NCBI RefSeq assembly: GCF_025770735.1
Contig: NZ_JAODPB010000001.1
Span: forward strand, 930,001-994,000
Direction of reading: 5' to 3'
From: Shouchella tritolerans
GTDB taxonomy: Bacteria; Bacillota; Bacilli; Bacillales; Bacillaceae_D
DNA: 64,000 nucleotides
Shown piece after piece: positions 51,900 through 61,369 of this stretch. The notes beneath the pieces are model-generated. The model did not search any database. It was not told the DNA's origin and saw only the letters and a program-made list of their open reading frames with translations. The position numbers were made by a program, and so were the translations under genes. Within the stretch, counting starts at the first letter, position 1. Each line of letters starts with the position of its first letter.

Positions 51900-53204
51900 A
51901 TGTCTATTCGTTTTCGTTCCTTGAAATGGGTCGGTCTTTTGGCGGCAGTCACGACTGTTCAAACGGCATGCAGCAGCGCAGACACGGGTACAGAGGAGCT
52001 TGAGGAAGAAGTGATTACCGTCGAAGGACGGACGACGGTCACTTATTGGCATAACTATACTGGAAAAGGACTGGAAGCCATCGAACAGGTGGCTTCTGAC
52101 TTTAATGAAAGTCAGGACGACATTTTTGTGCAACCGATTTATAGCGCCTCTTCTGAAGGAGACGACCAGCGGCTTTTGACAGCAATTGCTGGCGGCAATC
52201 CTCCAGATCTTGCCCATTTCGACCGTTTCAAAGTCGCCCAATATGCGGCAGAGAATTCCCTTGAACCGCTGACGCCTTTTATTGAAGCCGATCACTACGA
52301 TATGGGAATTTATTATGACTATGCGGTTGAAGAATCGACTTACGAGGGCGACATTTATGCCATGCCGCTGACAACCGATTCAAGGCTGCTTTTTTACAAT
52401 AAAGACCGCTTTGTCGAAGCGGGGCTAGACCCTGATCATCCGCCATCAACGATTCAGGAATTAGAAGAGGCGATTGAAAAGCTCTCAACGATTGAAGATG
52501 GGCGCGTGCAGGAGCTTGGTATGGTGCCATGGACGGCGCAAGGTTGGTTTTACACGTGGGCATGGGCATTTGGCGGTGATTTTTATGACCCAGAGACAGG
52601 CGCGCTGACGATCAATCATCCGAAAAATGTCGAAGCGTTGGAATGGCTTGTTTCAGTTGCCGACAAGTATGACGCAGCGACGGTCACAAGTTTTGACACA
52701 GCCCAAGGAAGCAATGAGATGGACCCTTTTATTCAAGAAATTTATAGCATGAAAGTTGATGGCCCGTTCTCGATCTCTACCATTAATCAATACAATCCTG
52801 ACTTAAATTATGGGGTGACCCCTGTCCCTACGCCAACAGGCGACAATTTTGCGACATGGTCAGGAGGGATGTCACTGATCATTCCGAAAGGAGCCAAACA
52901 TGCTGAAGAGGCGTGGGAATTTATGAAATATTTCGGCAGCGAACAAGGACAGCGTACGTTCAATGAAATGGACCACCAAATGTCGGTGATTGATACGGTC
53001 AATGAAGAACTATATGGCGATGATCCGATTATGAAGGAATTTATTGACATTTTGCCGGATTCGAATTCGCGGCCTCCGATTGCAAGCGGGCAATTGTTAT
53101 GGAACGAGCTCGACCGGGCAGTGGAGTATGCGATCCACGGCAGAGACGAGCCCCAGGCGTTGCTTGATAAAGTCGCTAAAAAAGTGGCCGAAGAGGAAAA
53201 TTAG
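51900..53204 (+). CDS. ABC transporter sugar-binding lipoprotein
   Basis: 434 residues, family-1 solute-binding protein. Signal peptide with lipobox VQTAC (Cys24), acidic linker, then TTVTYWHNYTGKGLEAIEQV at the mature start and AMPLTTDSRLLFYNKDRF. ATG 51900 follows TTAATGGAGGTG, with an in-frame ATG at 51885 lying before the site. Brings the substrate of this operon to the two following permeases. Confidence 0.92.
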   Translation: MSIRFRSLKWVGLLAAVTTVQTACSSADTGTEELEEEVITVEGRTTVTYWHNYTGKGLEAIEQVASDFNESQDDIFVQPIYSASSEGDDQRLLTAIAGGNPPDLAHFDRFKVAQYAAENSLEPLTPFIEADHYDMGIYYDYAVEESTYEGDIYAMPLTTDSRLLFYNKDRFVEAGLDPDHPPSTIQELEEAIEKLSTIEDGRVQELGMVPWTAQGWFYTWAWAFGGDFYDPETGALTINHPKNVEALEWLVSVADKYDAATVTSFDTAQGSNEMDPFIQEIYSMKVDGPFSISTINQYNPDLNYGVTPVPTPTGDNFATWSGGMSLIIPKGAKHAEEAWEFMKYFGSEQGQRTFNEMDHQMSVIDTVNEELYGDDPIMKEFIDILPDSNSRPPIASGQLLWNELDRAVEYAIHGRDEPQALLDKVAKKVAEEEN

Positions 53205-53215
53205 GAGGGTGGAAG

Positions 53216-54142
53216 ATGGCAAAATTGGAAACGGGAAAGGCGCCGAGAATACGGGTAAGTCGCAAGCGCTCGAATGAAAGTTTAGCCGGTTGGCTGTTTG
53301 CGTTGCCTTGGATCATTGGGCTTTTGCTTTTTTTCGCATACCCTTTGATTTCTTCAATATATTACAGTTTTACGGATTACAGCATTTTGCAAAGCGGCAA
53401 ATTTATTGGCTTGGCTAATTACCGCGAGTTGTTTCAAGACGAGTTGTTTTGGATTTCGATTTACAATACCATTTATTTTGCTGTTTTATTCGTGCCCTTA
53501 AGCATTATTTTTGGCGTTGCTTTGGCGATGGTGCTGAATATGCGGGTGCGCGGCATGGCCGTGTACCGGACGATTTTCTTTTTGCCGACTCTTGTTCCCC
53601 ATGTCGCATTGGCGATCTTATGGATTTGGTTGTTAAATCCCCAATTCGGGTTGGTCAACGCCGTTCTAGACTGGTTTGGCATACAGGGGCCTCCTTGGCT
53701 TGGCAGCACATTTTGGTCAAAACCGGCATTGATCTTGATGTCGCTCTGGGGGATTGGACAGGCGGTTATCATTTATTTGGCTGGTCTAAGCGATATTTCG
53801 CAAGAGTACTATGAAGCAGCGGAAGTTGATGGCGCAAGCTTTCTGCAAAAGACGTTTTATATTACGCTGCCGTTGTTGACGCCTGTGATTTTCTTCAATT
53901 TGGTGATGGGCTTTATTGGGGCGTTCCAGCAATTCACACTGCCTTATACGATGACCCAAGGTTCTGGAAGCCCTGCTGATTCATTGACATTTTACGTCAT
54001 GTATCTTTATGACAACGCGTTTAGTTATTTCCGGATGGGCTATGCATCGGCAATGGCATGGATTTTGTTTGTCATCATTATGGCATTGACGGCCATCGTT
54101 TTTTGGAGTTCAAAACGATGGGTCCATTACCAAGGCGATTAG
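53216..54142 (+). CDS. ABC sugar permease, MalF-type
   Basis: 308 residues, six membrane segments, with EAA loop YEAAEVDGASFLQKTFYITLP. The start follows GGAGGGTGGAAG. Paired with the next gene; no ATPase gene is present, so an MsmX-type shared ATPase is expected. Confidence 0.92.
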   Translation: MAKLETGKAPRIRVSRKRSNESLAGWLFALPWIIGLLLFFAYPLISSIYYSFTDYSILQSGKFIGLANYRELFQDELFWISIYNTIYFAVLFVPLSIIFGVALAMVLNMRVRGMAVYRTIFFLPTLVPHVALAILWIWLLNPQFGLVNAVLDWFGIQGPPWLGSTFWSKPALILMSLWGIGQAVIIYLAGLSDISQEYYEAAEVDGASFLQKTFYITLPLLTPVIFFNLVMGFIGAFQQFTLPYTMTQGSGSPADSLTFYVMYLYDNAFSYFRMGYASAMAWILFVIIMALTAIVFWSSKRWVHYQGD

Positions 54143-54152
54143 GAGGTGCCTC

Positions 54153-54989
54153 ATGAACACATTGGCAAAAAAACGATTAAAAAGCATCTATGCTCATACC
54201 ATTTTAATTCTTGCATCGATTTTGTTTTTAGTTCCTTTTGTGTGGATGGTGTCTACTTCTTTTAAGCCGATTACGCAAGTCTTTACGTTTCCGCCAGAAT
54301 TTTTGCCGCGGCCTTTCCAATGGGAGAATTATATTGAAGCAACAAAGTATATTCCGTTTTGGACATACACATGGAACACCGCCGTTATTACAGGATTAAG
54401 CACACTCGGAGTTGTTCTTTCCTGTCCCCTAGTAGCCTATAGTTTTGCAAAACTCCGGTGGCGCGGCCGCAATGCGTTGTTTGCGATTACGATTGGCGTC
54501 ATGATGATCCCGACACAGGTGACGATGATCCCGCTCTTCTTGCTTTTTAACCAGTTAGGGTGGGTAGGAACGAACTTGCCATTGATTGTGCCCGCTTTTT
54601 TCGGTGTCCCTTTTTCGATTTTTCTGCTGAGGCAATTTTTTAAAGGCCTTCCTGACACATTACGGGAAGCTGCAAAAATTGATGGGGCCAGTGAATGGCG
54701 CATCTATTGGCAAATCATGTTTCCATTAGCGAAGCCCGCTGTGTTAGCAGTCGCGCTGTTCCAATTTATGGCGGCGTGGACCGATTTTCTTGGACCGCTT
54801 ATTTACTTGACTGAGGAAGCAACCTATACATTGTCGCTTGGGCTCCAGCAATTCCAAAACCAACAAGGTTCTCAGTGGCATATGATGATGGCCGTTTCGA
54901 CGCTGATGACGTTGCCGATTATCGTGTTGTTCTTCTTCATGCAAAAAACGTTTATTCGCGGAATCACGTTTACAGGCATCAAAGGCTAA
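54153..54989 (+). CDS. ABC sugar permease, MalG-type
   Basis: 278 residues, six membrane segments, with EAA loop REAAKIDGASEWRIYWQIMFP and the common C-terminal FIRGITFTGIKG. The start follows AGGAGGTGCCTC. Second channel subunit of the importer. Confidence 0.92.
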   Translation: MNTLAKKRLKSIYAHTILILASILFLVPFVWMVSTSFKPITQVFTFPPEFLPRPFQWENYIEATKYIPFWTYTWNTAVITGLSTLGVVLSCPLVAYSFAKLRWRGRNALFAITIGVMMIPTQVTMIPLFLLFNQLGWVGTNLPLIVPAFFGVPFSIFLLRQFFKGLPDTLREAAKIDGASEWRIYWQIMFPLAKPAVLAVALFQFMAAWTDFLGPLIYLTEEATYTLSLGLQQFQNQQGSQWHMMMAVSTLMTLPIIVLFFFMQKTFIRGITFTGIKG

Positions 54990-55086
54990 ATCACAATGAG
55001 GGAAAAACAAAACGCCGTTTTACACAACGAAGAACAAGCGCGTGTGGCTAGAATCGCCTATAGTAGAAGCATAGGGGGCGATACAG

Positions 55087-55845
55087 GTGAACGAAAAACT
55101 CGCAGTAACGGTATTTACTGTTCGTGAACAGTTAAAAACGATCGGCATTGGCCCAGTCTTTAAAGAGCTCGCGCAAATGGGCTATAAAGGGCTGCAATTG
55201 TCAGGGTTGCCAGCAGGCTATGACCAAGATGAAGTCGCTTACCATTTAAAGGCGAACAATGTGGTCGCTGCCGGAATGCATGTGCCGTTTGCTCGCTTGA
55301 CGAATGAGCTTGACCTTGTGCTGAAAGAGGCAAAGAAATACGGGACAAATGCTTTGTTCTGCCCATATTTGCCTGAAGAGCTGCGGACGGTGGAAGGCTA
55401 CCGGGCCGTTAAGGAAGGGCTAAATAAAGTGGCGCAACAGGCACCTGATTTTCAAATCGGTTTCCATAACCATGCTTTCGAGTTTGAGACAACCATCGAT
55501 GGTCAAGATGCGCTTAGCTATTTGCTTGAACCGAGCCAAGACAACCGCATTCTAGCTGAAATTGACGTCTACTGGGTTAAAAAAGGCGGGCGCGATCCAT
55601 ACACATTTATTCAGACGTACAGCGGGCGAATGCCAATGATTCACTTGAAAGACATGACGAAAGATGAGGAAGAGACATTTGCCGAAGTCGGAGAAGGGTC
55701 GATCCCCTTTTTGCCGATTTTGCAATGGGGCGAACAAAATGGAGTAGAGTGGTATGTTGTCGAACAAGATGTATGCAAAAGGGACCCGATGGACAGCTTG
55801 CGCATAAGCCTCGCCAACTTACAGCAATTGGCGACACAGCTTTAA
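55087..55845 (+). CDS. Sugar phosphate isomerase/epimerase, second copy
   Basis: 252-residue TIM barrel of the same superfamily as the first gene of the operon but clearly different in sequence. Metal sites: GFHNHAFEFE, LAEIDVYWVKKGG, MIHLKDMTK and YVVEQDV. GTG 55087 with AGGGGG upstream. The operon thus has two barrels and one oxidoreductase (plus the divergent Gfo/Idh), a combination seen in oxidative glycoside-processing pathways. Confidence 0.88.
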   Translation: MNEKLAVTVFTVREQLKTIGIGPVFKELAQMGYKGLQLSGLPAGYDQDEVAYHLKANNVVAAGMHVPFARLTNELDLVLKEAKKYGTNALFCPYLPEELRTVEGYRAVKEGLNKVAQQAPDFQIGFHNHAFEFETTIDGQDALSYLLEPSQDNRILAEIDVYWVKKGGRDPYTFIQTYSGRMPMIHLKDMTKDEEETFAEVGEGSIPFLPILQWGEQNGVEWYVVEQDVCKRDPMDSLRISLANLQQLATQL

Positions 55846-56027
55846 CGACTAGTGGATAACCTCCCTCAGACTGATAGAAAACGCTTGTCAGACGAGAAGT
55901 GCAGCCGAGGGAAGATGCGAATAGAACATGGGTTCATGAGCAGCGGTTTTCTTGCGCATGAAACGACAGTTTCAAAGCATATGACTGAGGCAAACGACGA
56001 CGTATGCGAGCATTTGTCTACAGTCTG

Positions 56028-56052
56028 TGGCTAAGCGCCCACCGCTTAGCCA
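56028..56052 (-). terminator. Hairpin at the end of the AraC-family gene
   Basis: Perfect 10-bp stem TGGCTAAGCG/CGCTTAGCCA with a 5-base loop; it includes the AraC stop codon. No U-tract on the minus strand. Confidence 0.45.
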
Positions 56053-56897
56053 GACATGCTTTGACGCTTGTATTGTGCAGGTGTGATGCCTGTGAACTGT
56101 TTAAATACTTTTGTGAAATGGGACGGATAATGAAAGCCAACTTGGTAGCAAATATCAGTAATGCTGGCGTCGCTTACGAGAAGTTCAATTTTCGCTTGAT
56201 TGACTCGCCGCTGATACAAATATTTAAAAATGGTTACGCCTGTCATTTCTTTGAACACTTTCGACAGATGGTATTTGCTAACGTGAAGTGCCTCTTCCAG
56301 CGTTTCAAGACCGAGATGTTCATGATAATGGCTTTCAATAAAGGAGACGACCGCTTGGACGGTCTTTTCTTTTTGGCTCATTTCTCCCTTAGGGAGCTCG
56401 TTTTGTGACGTGCCCCAATAGGAGCAAAGATAAAGAAGCAGATCCATAAAAGCTAACTGGAAGCGGGGGGCAGCCATAGGGCCACCCCGCTTTTGGCTAT
56501 CATGTAACTGGGCTAGATGCTGTTCCAATTGCTGGCGGCTCCCCCCAGTAAAAGAGAGGCGTACTGGCTTCACTTGTGCGAATGGCAAAAGGGCGTGGTC
56601 GTCGCCTAATGCTTGAAACACCTCTTGAAAAAAACGGTGGTCAAAGTGAATCGTTGAGCGGACATAAGGATGGCCGTGATACAGCTTTGGGCAATGAAGT
56701 GTCAAGCCATTCATTAAAATGATATCGCCAGGGGCAAGGGAAAAAATTTGATCGCCAATTAAGTACGTGCATTTGCCTTCATGAAAATAAAAGATTTCTG
56801 CCTGTTCGTGAGAGTGGAAGGAAAGCGTCCGTTCATTTTTATGGTTTTCTTTGTAGTTAAAATTCAATGCTGGCGTTTGTAAAAGCGCGCCGCTCAT
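56046..56897 (-). CDS. AraC-family regulator with N-terminal cupin
   Basis: 283 residues. Cupin domain (LSFHSHEQAEIFYFHEGKCTYLIGDQIFSLAPGDIILMNGLTLHCP, about 25-70) and C-terminal double HTH (LETLEEALHVSKYHLSKVFKEMTGVTIFKYL ... SITDICYQVGFHYPSHFTKVFKQFTGITPAQYK). The ATG at 56897 overlaps the stop of the oxidoreductase gene (ATGA), so it is expressed as the last gene of that operon. An alternative ATG at 56912 is less likely. Confidence 0.88.
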   Translation of the reverse strand: MSGALLQTPALNFNYKENHKNERTLSFHSHEQAEIFYFHEGKCTYLIGDQIFSLAPGDIILMNGLTLHCPKLYHGHPYVRSTIHFDHRFFQEVFQALGDDHALLPFAQVKPVRLSFTGGSRQQLEQHLAQLHDSQKRGGPMAAPRFQLAFMDLLLYLCSYWGTSQNELPKGEMSQKEKTVQAVVSFIESHYHEHLGLETLEEALHVSKYHLSKVFKEMTGVTIFKYLYQRRVNQAKIELLVSDASITDICYQVGFHYPSHFTKVFKQFTGITPAQYKRQSMSG

Positions 56898-57985
56898 GTT
56901 GTTTGCTCCCATGGCATCATACGCTCAGCTTGTGCTTGGGCGCGCAAGCACAGCTCCGCTGCTTTAAAAGCATGGGCTTGGGTCATTGCGTGTTCCGTCC
57001 GGTTTAGGCAATCAAGAATCAATTCGCCAAAAAACGGAAAGCCCACTTTCCCAGATAAAGCAAAATGCTGCTCGCCATCTTTATTTACCAAATAGAGATG
57101 GTCGCCATTTTGGTCACGGGCAACATCGACATACTTACGCAGTTCGATGGTCCCCTCTGTCCCTGTAATGAACGTCCGTCCGTCTCCCCATGTGCTTAAC
57201 CCGTCTGGCGTGTGCCAATCCACTTTAAAAAAGTGTGTCGCACCGTTGTCGCCGACAAGTGTCGCGTCGCCGTAATCTTCGAGTTCAGGGTAATCAGGAT
57301 GGGCATAATTGGCGACTTTGCTGTGAAGCACCGTTGCGTCGCGGGCCCCGGAGAAAAACAGGAATTGCTCGATTTGATGGCTGCCGATGTCGCAAAGAAT
57401 GCCGCCATACTTTTCTTTTTGGAAGAACCACTTTGGACGGTTTGGGGCGTTAAGCCGGTGCGGTCCAAACCCCGTTACTTGCAAAACGCGGCCAATCGCC
57501 CCTTGCTGGATTAAATCGCCTGCAAATACAGCCGCTTCAACATGCAAGCGTTCGCTGTAATAAACCATGTATTTTTGTTTAGTCCGCTCAACGGCTGCTT
57601 TCGCCTGTTCAAGCTGCTCAAGCGATGTAAACGGCGCTTTGTCCGTAAAATAGTCTTTTCCACTTTCCATTACTTGAATGCCAAGGGCGGCCCGCTCAGA
57701 TGGGATCGCCGCCGCGGCTATTAAATCGATCGTTTCATCGCTAAGGATGTCGGCTGCGCTAGCAGCTATTTGCACATTTGGATAAGTGTCAACAAAAGCA
57801 GCGACTTTTTTAGGATCAGGATCGTACACAGACACAAGCGTTGCCCCCGCCTCGAGCAAGCCATTGCACATACCGTATATATGTCCATGGTCAAGCCCAA
57901 TCGCGGAAAAGCGAAATTCGTCTTTAGTGACGACTTTGTTTGGTTTTCCTTTTGGTGCATAATTCATCCCATTTTGCTTGCTCAT
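56894..57985 (-). CDS. Gfo/Idh/MocA oxidoreductase, divergent dinucleotide loop
   Basis: 363 residues. The N-terminal loop reads FSAIGLDHGHIYGM in place of GxGxxG, and the EKP equivalent is YFTDKAPFTSLEQ; the substrate domain (GGILCDIGSHQIEQFLFF) and overall length confirm the family. This variant resembles the other GLxHxH-type proteins often co-encoded with a canonical Gfo/Idh, as here. The start follows GAGGAGGAAAACG. Middle gene of a three-gene minus-strand operon. Confidence 0.85.
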   Translation of the reverse strand: MSKQNGMNYAPKGKPNKVVTKDEFRFSAIGLDHGHIYGMCNGLLEAGATLVSVYDPDPKKVAAFVDTYPNVQIAASAADILSDETIDLIAAAAIPSERAALGIQVMESGKDYFTDKAPFTSLEQLEQAKAAVERTKQKYMVYYSERLHVEAAVFAGDLIQQGAIGRVLQVTGFGPHRLNAPNRPKWFFQKEKYGGILCDIGSHQIEQFLFFSGARDATVLHSKVANYAHPDYPELEDYGDATLVGDNGATHFFKVDWHTPDGLSTWGDGRTFITGTEGTIELRKYVDVARDQNGDHLYLVNKDGEQHFALSGKVGFPFFGELILDCLNRTEHAMTQAHAFKAAELCLRAQAQAERMMPWEQTT

Positions 57986-57996
57986 CGTTTTCCTCC

Positions 57997-59157
57997 TCAG
58001 TAACTTTCTCGTACATCCAACGTTTGATTGGTTGTGACCGTTTTTCCTGGAGAGTTTCGGATTCGTTCGTTTAAGTTTTGCTCGTAAAGGCCTTCATCTA
58101 AAGGGAGTTCGACCCAATTGTCGATCCACGTTGACAAATGCATGGCATTGGATAATGTCAGGCCTTGCATGCCTTCCTCGCCTGGGGCGATTAGTGGAAC
58201 GCCATGTAAAATCCCATCGACAAAATTTTGGGTAATGCCTTGGTGCCCCGTTTCGGTGCCTGCGACAGGGATATCGATTTTCCAATGTTCTGGAGCGCCA
58301 AAACCACCTTTATAGGATGCGTTAAACGCGGGCTCTGGCGTCCGCAACTGCCAAAAAGACAGCGTTTCGCCTTCAATGACCGCTTTTCCTCTTGTGCCAG
58401 TCACTTCAAGGCGGTTGGTCCCTGGAGCTTCTGCTGTTGTGGTAATAAACACGCCAGTCGCACCGCTTTCGTACTCCATATAAGCGGTCACTTCATCCTC
58501 CACTTCAATATCGCGGTATTTTCCAAATGAGCAAAAAGCACGGATTCGTTTCGGTTCCATGCCAATCAGCCAGCCCCATAAATCTAATTGGTGGGGGCAC
58601 TGGTTGATGAGGACGCCGCCGCCCTCGCCTGGCCAGGTGGCGCGCCAACTGCTTGAGTCATAATAGCTTTGCGAGCGGTACCAATCGGTAATGATCCAGT
58701 TCATTCGCCGAATCGTCCCTAGTTCGCCCGATTGGATCAAATCTCTAAGCTTCTGATAAATCGGCTTTGTCCGTTGATTGTACATTAAAGAATACACACG
58801 CCCGCTTTTTTGAGCTGCTTCATTCATTTCCCGCACTTGGCGCGTGTACACGCCTGCAGGCTTCTCGCAAAGGACGTGCAGGCCTGCGGCAAAGGCTTGC
58901 TCAGCAAGGCGTGAGTGGCTATAGTGTGGCGTGGCAATGAGCACGGCATCAACGACATTGGCGTGAAAGAAATCGATTTCATTCGTAAATACAGGCACTT
59001 CGTCGCCAAAATGTTGTTGCAAGGCACTGGCTCGCTCTCCGTCTTCTTCCAATAATGCGCCAAGACATGCGCCTTTTATGCTTCCATCTGCTAAGTAAGC
59101 GGCATGGGCGCCGCCCATATTGCCAACACCAATCACACCGATCCGCACTTGATCCAT
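57997..59157 (-). CDS. Gfo/Idh/MocA family oxidoreductase
   Basis: 386 residues. Canonical loop RIGVIGVGNMGGAHAAYLAD, catalytic lysine in LCEKPAGVYTRQ, and GEGGGVLINQCPHQLDLWGW in the substrate domain. First gene of the operon; ATG 59157 lies eight bases after AGGAG, and a perfect cre site lies 16-29 bases upstream of it, so it is under catabolite control. Confidence 0.92.
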   Translation of the reverse strand: MDQVRIGVIGVGNMGGAHAAYLADGSIKGACLGALLEEDGERASALQQHFGDEVPVFTNEIDFFHANVVDAVLIATPHYSHSRLAEQAFAAGLHVLCEKPAGVYTRQVREMNEAAQKSGRVYSLMYNQRTKPIYQKLRDLIQSGELGTIRRMNWIITDWYRSQSYYDSSSWRATWPGEGGGVLINQCPHQLDLWGWLIGMEPKRIRAFCSFGKYRDIEVEDEVTAYMEYESGATGVFITTTAEAPGTNRLEVTGTRGKAVIEGETLSFWQLRTPEPAFNASYKGGFGAPEHWKIDIPVAGTETGHQGITQNFVDGILHGVPLIAPGEEGMQGLTLSNAMHLSTWIDNWVELPLDEGLYEQNLNERIRNSPGKTVTTNQTLDVRESY

Positions 59158-59172
59158 CAAACCCTCTCCTTT

Positions 59173-59186
59173 TGTTTGCGCTTACA
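59173..59186 (-). promoter_or_regulatory. cre site (CcpA) before the oxidoreductase-AraC operon
   Basis: Minus-strand TGTAAGCGCAAACA matches the cre consensus TGNAARCGNWWWCA in all 14 positions. Just upstream of the first start codon of the three-gene operon. Confidence 0.75.
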
Positions 59187-59247
59187 AACAGTGTAGTCTT
59201 CATGAGTAGGTTTAGCTGTTCTATTGTTGGGGATTTTCGATTCTTAC

Positions 59248-60129
59248 TTATACGTGGTTGTTGTCTGTATTCATGGACAAGCGGTATTGGTGCGGCGTTG
59301 CATTGGTTTTGCGCTTGAACATTTGAATGAAATACGAGACATTCGTTAAGCCGATACGTTGGCTAATCTCGTCGATAGGCAAGCTCGTCGTTTGCAAAAG
59401 GTGGCACGCTTCCTTCATCCGCCGTGCTGTTAAATAGTCGGTAATGCTGCTACCTGTCTCACGGCGGAACACTTTGGAAACATACGACTTGGACAAATAC
59501 AAGTCCTGTGCCAGTTGCGACAGGTTAAAAGGTTCCATTAAATGGTCTTCAATCCAACCCATAATCCGTTCGGCGTAATGGATTTTGCGGAGCTCCTTTG
59601 TAGGAGGCCGTCCCTTTAGCTGATGCTGCATATAGCTGAGCAATTGAATCAAAAGCAACTCTTCCCGTTCAGCCCGTTCGTTGATCGAAGCTGCTTCAGC
59701 CATTTTGTCATGCATGTCGCATAAGGAGCGAATGTAAAAGTAGTCTTCAGAAAAATCAATAAATGGATCTTGGTTGTAGTCATTTTTTAAGTGGCGGAAA
59801 AATTGGACCATCGCCGGATAGGCCGTTAGGCGCTTTTCGGCATGCAATGGGTCGAAATGAAGTGTGGCCCGTTCATATGGAGCGGCAGAAGCAGGCGCAA
59901 CATGGTGCAATTGAAAGGGCTGGAAGAAAAAAAGCATGCCTTTTTTGATTGGCGACATTTGCTGGTTCACAACGACACTGCCGGCCCCGTCAAACACAAT
60001 AAGCAATTCACAACCTTGGTGCCAATGGTAATAGCCATTATAATCAGTCGGATAAAACAGTTTCTTATGATGCCAATCAAGCGCTTCGGAGCTTTGGGGA
60101 CTTTGCTGGAACAATGGCTTTTTTGTCAT
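59248..60129 (-). CDS. AraC-family regulator with N-terminal cupin
   Basis: 293 residues. Cupin-like sensor (YYHWHQGCELLIVFDGAGSVVVNQQMSPIKKGMLFFFQPFQLHHV, about 35-80) and C-terminal double HTH (FNLSQLAQDLYLSKSYVSKVFRRETGSSITDYL ... PIDEISQRIGLTNVSYFIQMFKRKTNATPHQYR). Divergent from the GH88-ABC operon and probably its activator. The start follows AAAGGAGTGCGGC. Confidence 0.9.
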   Translation of the reverse strand: MTKKPLFQQSPQSSEALDWHHKKLFYPTDYNGYYHWHQGCELLIVFDGAGSVVVNQQMSPIKKGMLFFFQPFQLHHVAPASAAPYERATLHFDPLHAEKRLTAYPAMVQFFRHLKNDYNQDPFIDFSEDYFYIRSLCDMHDKMAEAASINERAEREELLLIQLLSYMQHQLKGRPPTKELRKIHYAERIMGWIEDHLMEPFNLSQLAQDLYLSKSYVSKVFRRETGSSITDYLTARRMKEACHLLQTTSLPIDEISQRIGLTNVSYFIQMFKRKTNATPHQYRLSMNTDNNHV

Positions 60130-60195
60130 GCTGCCGCACTCCTTTTGTGCAACAAAACAATATTTCTTTCCATTGTATCATGATTTTTTTATTGG

Positions 60196-60209
60196 TGGAA
60201 GCGCTATCA
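60196..60209 (+). promoter_or_regulatory. cre site (CcpA) before the GH88 operon
   Basis: TGGAAGCGCTATCA fits the cre consensus at every position and lies 25 bases before the GH88 start codon. Confidence 0.75.
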
Positions 60210-60233
60210 TGTGTATCAAAAGGAGGGAGTCAG

Positions 60234-61343
60234 ATGGAAACAGTACAACACATCATCGGCATCGATGAATTGGAACAACGCATCATAAAGATGGCCAAGC
60301 AAATGGAGCCCCGTTCACCCCATGCGTCAAATAGCAGCGGGCGGTACGACGATATGCCTGTTAGTTGGTGGACTTCTGGCTTTTACCCTGGTTTGCTTTG
60401 GCTGATGCATGATGTTACAGGCAATGTTTTCTTTAAAAATCAAGCAGAAGGTTGGTCACAGAAAATAGAGGAAGCATTCCAAGAACATCCGATCATCTTG
60501 CATCATGATGTTGGCTTTCAATTTTTGTTGACGGCGGTGATGGAGTATGAACAAACGGGAAACGAAGACGGGCTGCGAATCGGCTTGAAGGCAGCGAATT
60601 ATTTGGCAGGACGGTTCAATCCAGTTGGCGGTTTTATTAAAGCGTGGAATGGCGACGAGAGAAAAGGCTGGGCCATTATTGACTGCATGATGAACATTTC
60701 TTTGCTTTATTGGGCCAGCCGCGTCACCAATGACCCAAGCTACGGACAAATCGCCTCGGCACACGCTGATACAACGTTGCAATGGGGCGTCCGCGACGAT
60801 GGCAGCACAAGCCATATCCTTTCTTTTAACCCCCATACAGGGGAATTTATCGAGTCCATTGGCGGCCAAGGATACGGACCTGACTCGGCATGGAGCCGGG
60901 GAAACGCCTGGGCGTTGTATGGCTTTGCCAACGCCTGTCGCCATACAGGGAAGCGCGCCTATTTGCATGTAGCTAAACGAATTGCCCACTTTTTTCTGGC
61001 CGCGCTGCCAGAAGACAATGTGCCGTATTGGGATTTTCGCTGCGGTGGGGACGACGAGGAGCCACGGGACAGTTCCGCCGCGGCCATCGCTGCTTCTGGC
61101 TTACTGGAAATCGAAGCACAAGTGCCACAGCCAGAAAAACGTATGTACCGGCGGGCGGCAGAAAAGATATTGCAATCGCTAAGCACCCATTATTTGGCGA
61201 GTGGTGAAAGCGAGGCAATCTTGACAAAGGCAACAGGCAATGCCCCAGAAGGCCGCGACATTCACGTCTCACTTATTTATGGCGATTATTTCTTTGCTGA
61301 AGCGATTGCGAAACGAAACGGTTGGCAACGGCGGATTTTCTAA
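60234..61343 (+). CDS. Unsaturated glucuronyl hydrolase, GH88
   Basis: 369 residues, close to the ~377 of the characterised Bacillus GL1 enzyme. The two catalytic aspartates sit at the expected spacing: HHDVGFQF (Asp92) and WAIIDCMMN (Asp150); GYGPDSAWSRGNAWALYG and RDSSAAAIAASGLLE are further family blocks. It removes the unsaturated uronic acid left by polysaccharide lyases (from glycosaminoglycans, xanthan, gellan or similar). No signal peptide, so it acts on imported oligosaccharides. ATG 60234 follows AAAAGGAGGGAG; an in-frame start at 60114 lies inside the AraC gene. First gene of the operon. Confidence 0.92.
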   Translation: METVQHIIGIDELEQRIIKMAKQMEPRSPHASNSSGRYDDMPVSWWTSGFYPGLLWLMHDVTGNVFFKNQAEGWSQKIEEAFQEHPIILHHDVGFQFLLTAVMEYEQTGNEDGLRIGLKAANYLAGRFNPVGGFIKAWNGDERKGWAIIDCMMNISLLYWASRVTNDPSYGQIASAHADTTLQWGVRDDGSTSHILSFNPHTGEFIESIGGQGYGPDSAWSRGNAWALYGFANACRHTGKRAYLHVAKRIAHFFLAALPEDNVPYWDFRCGGDDEEPRDSSAAAIAASGLLEIEAQVPQPEKRMYRRAAEKILQSLSTHYLASGESEAILTKATGNAPEGRDIHVSLIYGDYFFAEAIAKRNGWQRRIF

Positions 61344-61369
61344 TTGAAAGAAAAGGAGGCCAGAAATGG

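Noticed and set aside
60114-60233. N-terminal extension of the GH88 protein
   Set aside because: Would overlap the divergent AraC gene and its promoter; a strong ribosome-binding site directly precedes ATG 60234, which also fits the family start.
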